Origin: Apostichopus japonicus
Lineage: Eukaryota; Echinodermata; Holothuroidea; Aspidochirotida; Stichopodidae
Assembly (NCBI RefSeq): GCF_037975245.1
Contig: NC_092573.1
Coordinates: forward strand, 24,581,265-24,645,264
Direction of reading: 5' to 3'
Length of the DNA stretch: 64,000 nucleotides
The position numbers and the translations under genes are program-made. Numbering within the stretch: the stretch's first letter is position 1; every line of letters begins with the position of its first letter. The notes beneath the pieces were generated by a model that was not told the origin of the DNA, searched no databases, and saw only the letters and a program-made list of their open reading frames with translations. Shown piece after piece: positions 62,900-64,000 of the stretch.

Positions 62900-63817
62900 A
62901 TGGCTTTAAGAGGAATAAAGGTTATCGAGCTTGCTGGTCTGGCACCTGCCCCATATGCTGGTTTGATCCTCTCTGACTTTGGTGCAAGGGTTATCCGGGT
63001 AGACAGGACAAACCAATTGATGGCTGTCGACAGGCTCTGTCGAGGAAAACAGTCAATTGCTCTGAACTGGAAGCAACCTGAAGGGCTTGGAGTTCTAAAG
63101 AAGCTCTGTGTATCTGCAGATGTGTTGATTGAGCCCTTCAGACCAGGTTTGTGGAATCCCTGACAGTAACTGATGCATTGTGGGTGATGCATTTTCCCGT
63201 TGGAAATTAATCTGAGCTTTTCATTTTAATGACATTTAATGATTTGAAATGGAATAGATCTCTCTTTGTTTGGGCGTGATTAAGCTTATATAGCAAGAGC
63301 ATCTGGTTACAAATTTGAAATGATTGAATGGATTCATTAACTATTCAGTAGCTACCACCTTTATTCCAGGGAAATAGCTGAGAAGGAAGTTCATAAACTT
63401 GCTGGATCAATTGCAGGCACATCTACTGTAGATGACCAATGCTCTGTGCTGGAGAAATAGAAAATTGCTGCAAGAATGATTGCAATTCAGTTCATTACTT
63501 TTGTACCTCAAAGTTGCCTATTAATGAAACTTTGAACTGTTTATGAAAGAAACTTTTGTAATTTCCACTAGCTCCGAAATTTGTTGTTTAAATATATAAA
63601 GTGTACTTACACTTTAACACACTGCTGCCATGGTGTATACCAGAAACTTTTTTTTTTTTTAAACTTTTCAAAGGGGTCATGGAGAAAATGGGCCTAGGAC
63701 CAGAGTCAATTATGAAGGAAAACCCAGGACTGATCTATGCTAGGATGACTGGGTTTGGACAGTCAGGTCCATTCAGCAAGATGGCAGGTCATGACATCAA
63801 CTACATAGCTACATCAG
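62900..63817 (+). CDS. AMACR: Alpha-methylacyl-CoA racemase, first two coding exons (continues off the right edge)
   Basis: A CaiB/BaiF family III CoA-transferase-fold enzyme that epimerises 2-methyl-branched fatty acyl-CoAs and bile-acid intermediates, usually in peroxisomes and mitochondria. Exon 1 coding is 62900-63146 and exon 2 is 63674-63817; the join falls in a Gly codon and keeps frame. Residues 1-83 read [20 protein letters not shown] and onward, with [12 protein letters not shown] and the RGKQSIALN strand. Residues 84-131 include [16 protein letters not shown] and [12 protein letters not shown], placing the catalytic His at 122 as in the human enzyme. The catalytic Asp and the rest of the roughly 380-residue protein lie beyond position 64000. 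The acceptor at 62887-62889 ('cag', 10 bases before the ATG) suggests a 5' non-coding exon upstream. After the exon 2 donor the intron begins with a tandem repeat (see 63814-63985). Confidence 0.94.
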
Positions 63818-63985
63818 GTATGTTTGGTTTGGGGTCAACCAGTAGGCTGGTCATGGCATATAACCATAGCAAATACATATGGTTATGACATATAGCTATA
63901 TTAGATATGTATGGTTTGGGCATGATCCAATTGGCTGGTTATGGCATATAACCATTTCAGATATGTATGGTTTCGGTTCATCCCA
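63814..63985. repeat. Tandem repeat starting at the AMACR exon 2 splice donor
   Basis: Three diverged copies begin with TCAGGTATGTTTGGTTTGGG (63814), TTAGATATGTATGGTTTGGG (63900) and TCAGATATGTATGGTTTCGG (63956). The first two continue into GGCTGGTCATGGCATATAACCAT-like sequence. The first copy contains the real donor (GTATGT); the other two have ATATGT. The array reaches the window edge region. Confidence 0.8.
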
Positions 63986-64000
63986 AGGGCGTAGGAACCG

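Overview
This window is eukaryotic genomic DNA. Five protein genes have many short exons with canonical GT/AG splice sites, separated by AT-rich introns full of microsatellites, minisatellites and transposon fragments. Protein identities and repeat types (L2/CR1-like LINE 3' ends, hAT-like non-autonomous DNA transposons, MITEs, GGGGGGC-rich repeat ends) suggest an invertebrate animal, plausibly a marine deuterostome such as an echinoderm. That placement is inference from style, because the sequence holds no diagnostic marker. No rRNA, convincing tRNA, CRISPR or bacterial-type operon was seen.

Layout, left to right. (1) 470-20745, minus: INTS3, Integrator complex subunit 3 / SOSS complex subunit A; 23 exons are visible and the 3' end runs off the left edge. 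(2) 20746-26029: intergenic, with short satellites and repeat fragments. (3) 26030-40607, minus: TARS1, cytosolic-type threonyl-tRNA synthetase, complete at 19 coding exons and 704 codons; one intron is almost entirely a perfect 811-bp pentanucleotide repeat. (4) 40608-43184: intergenic between the divergent TARS1 and SNAPC3, with two terminal-inverted-repeat elements. (5) 43185-50357, plus: SNAPC3, complete at 8 coding exons and 389 codons, with a LINE 3' end in intron 5. (6) 50358-53599: a degenerate tandem repeat and a short hAT-like element with perfect 8-bp target-site duplications. (7) 53600-61040, minus: MORF4L1/MRG15, complete at 11 exons and 322 codons. (8) 61041-62899: divergent intergenic. 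(9) 62900 to the right edge, plus: the first two coding exons of AMACR.

The genes are ordinary housekeeping genes (snRNA 3' processing, tRNA charging, snRNA transcription, chromatin reading, branched-chain lipid metabolism). INTS3 and SNAPC3 both serve snRNA biogenesis, but nothing shows co-regulation. All exon joins given were checked for reading-frame continuity. No new multi-gene system is evident. The unusual material is in the repeats: the (CTCTC)n intron, a transposon with one terminus expanded into a 10-bp array, a LINE tail eight bases from a splice site, a two-copy MITE family, a hairpin-bearing 103-bp array, and a tandem repeat that begins at an AMACR splice donor.
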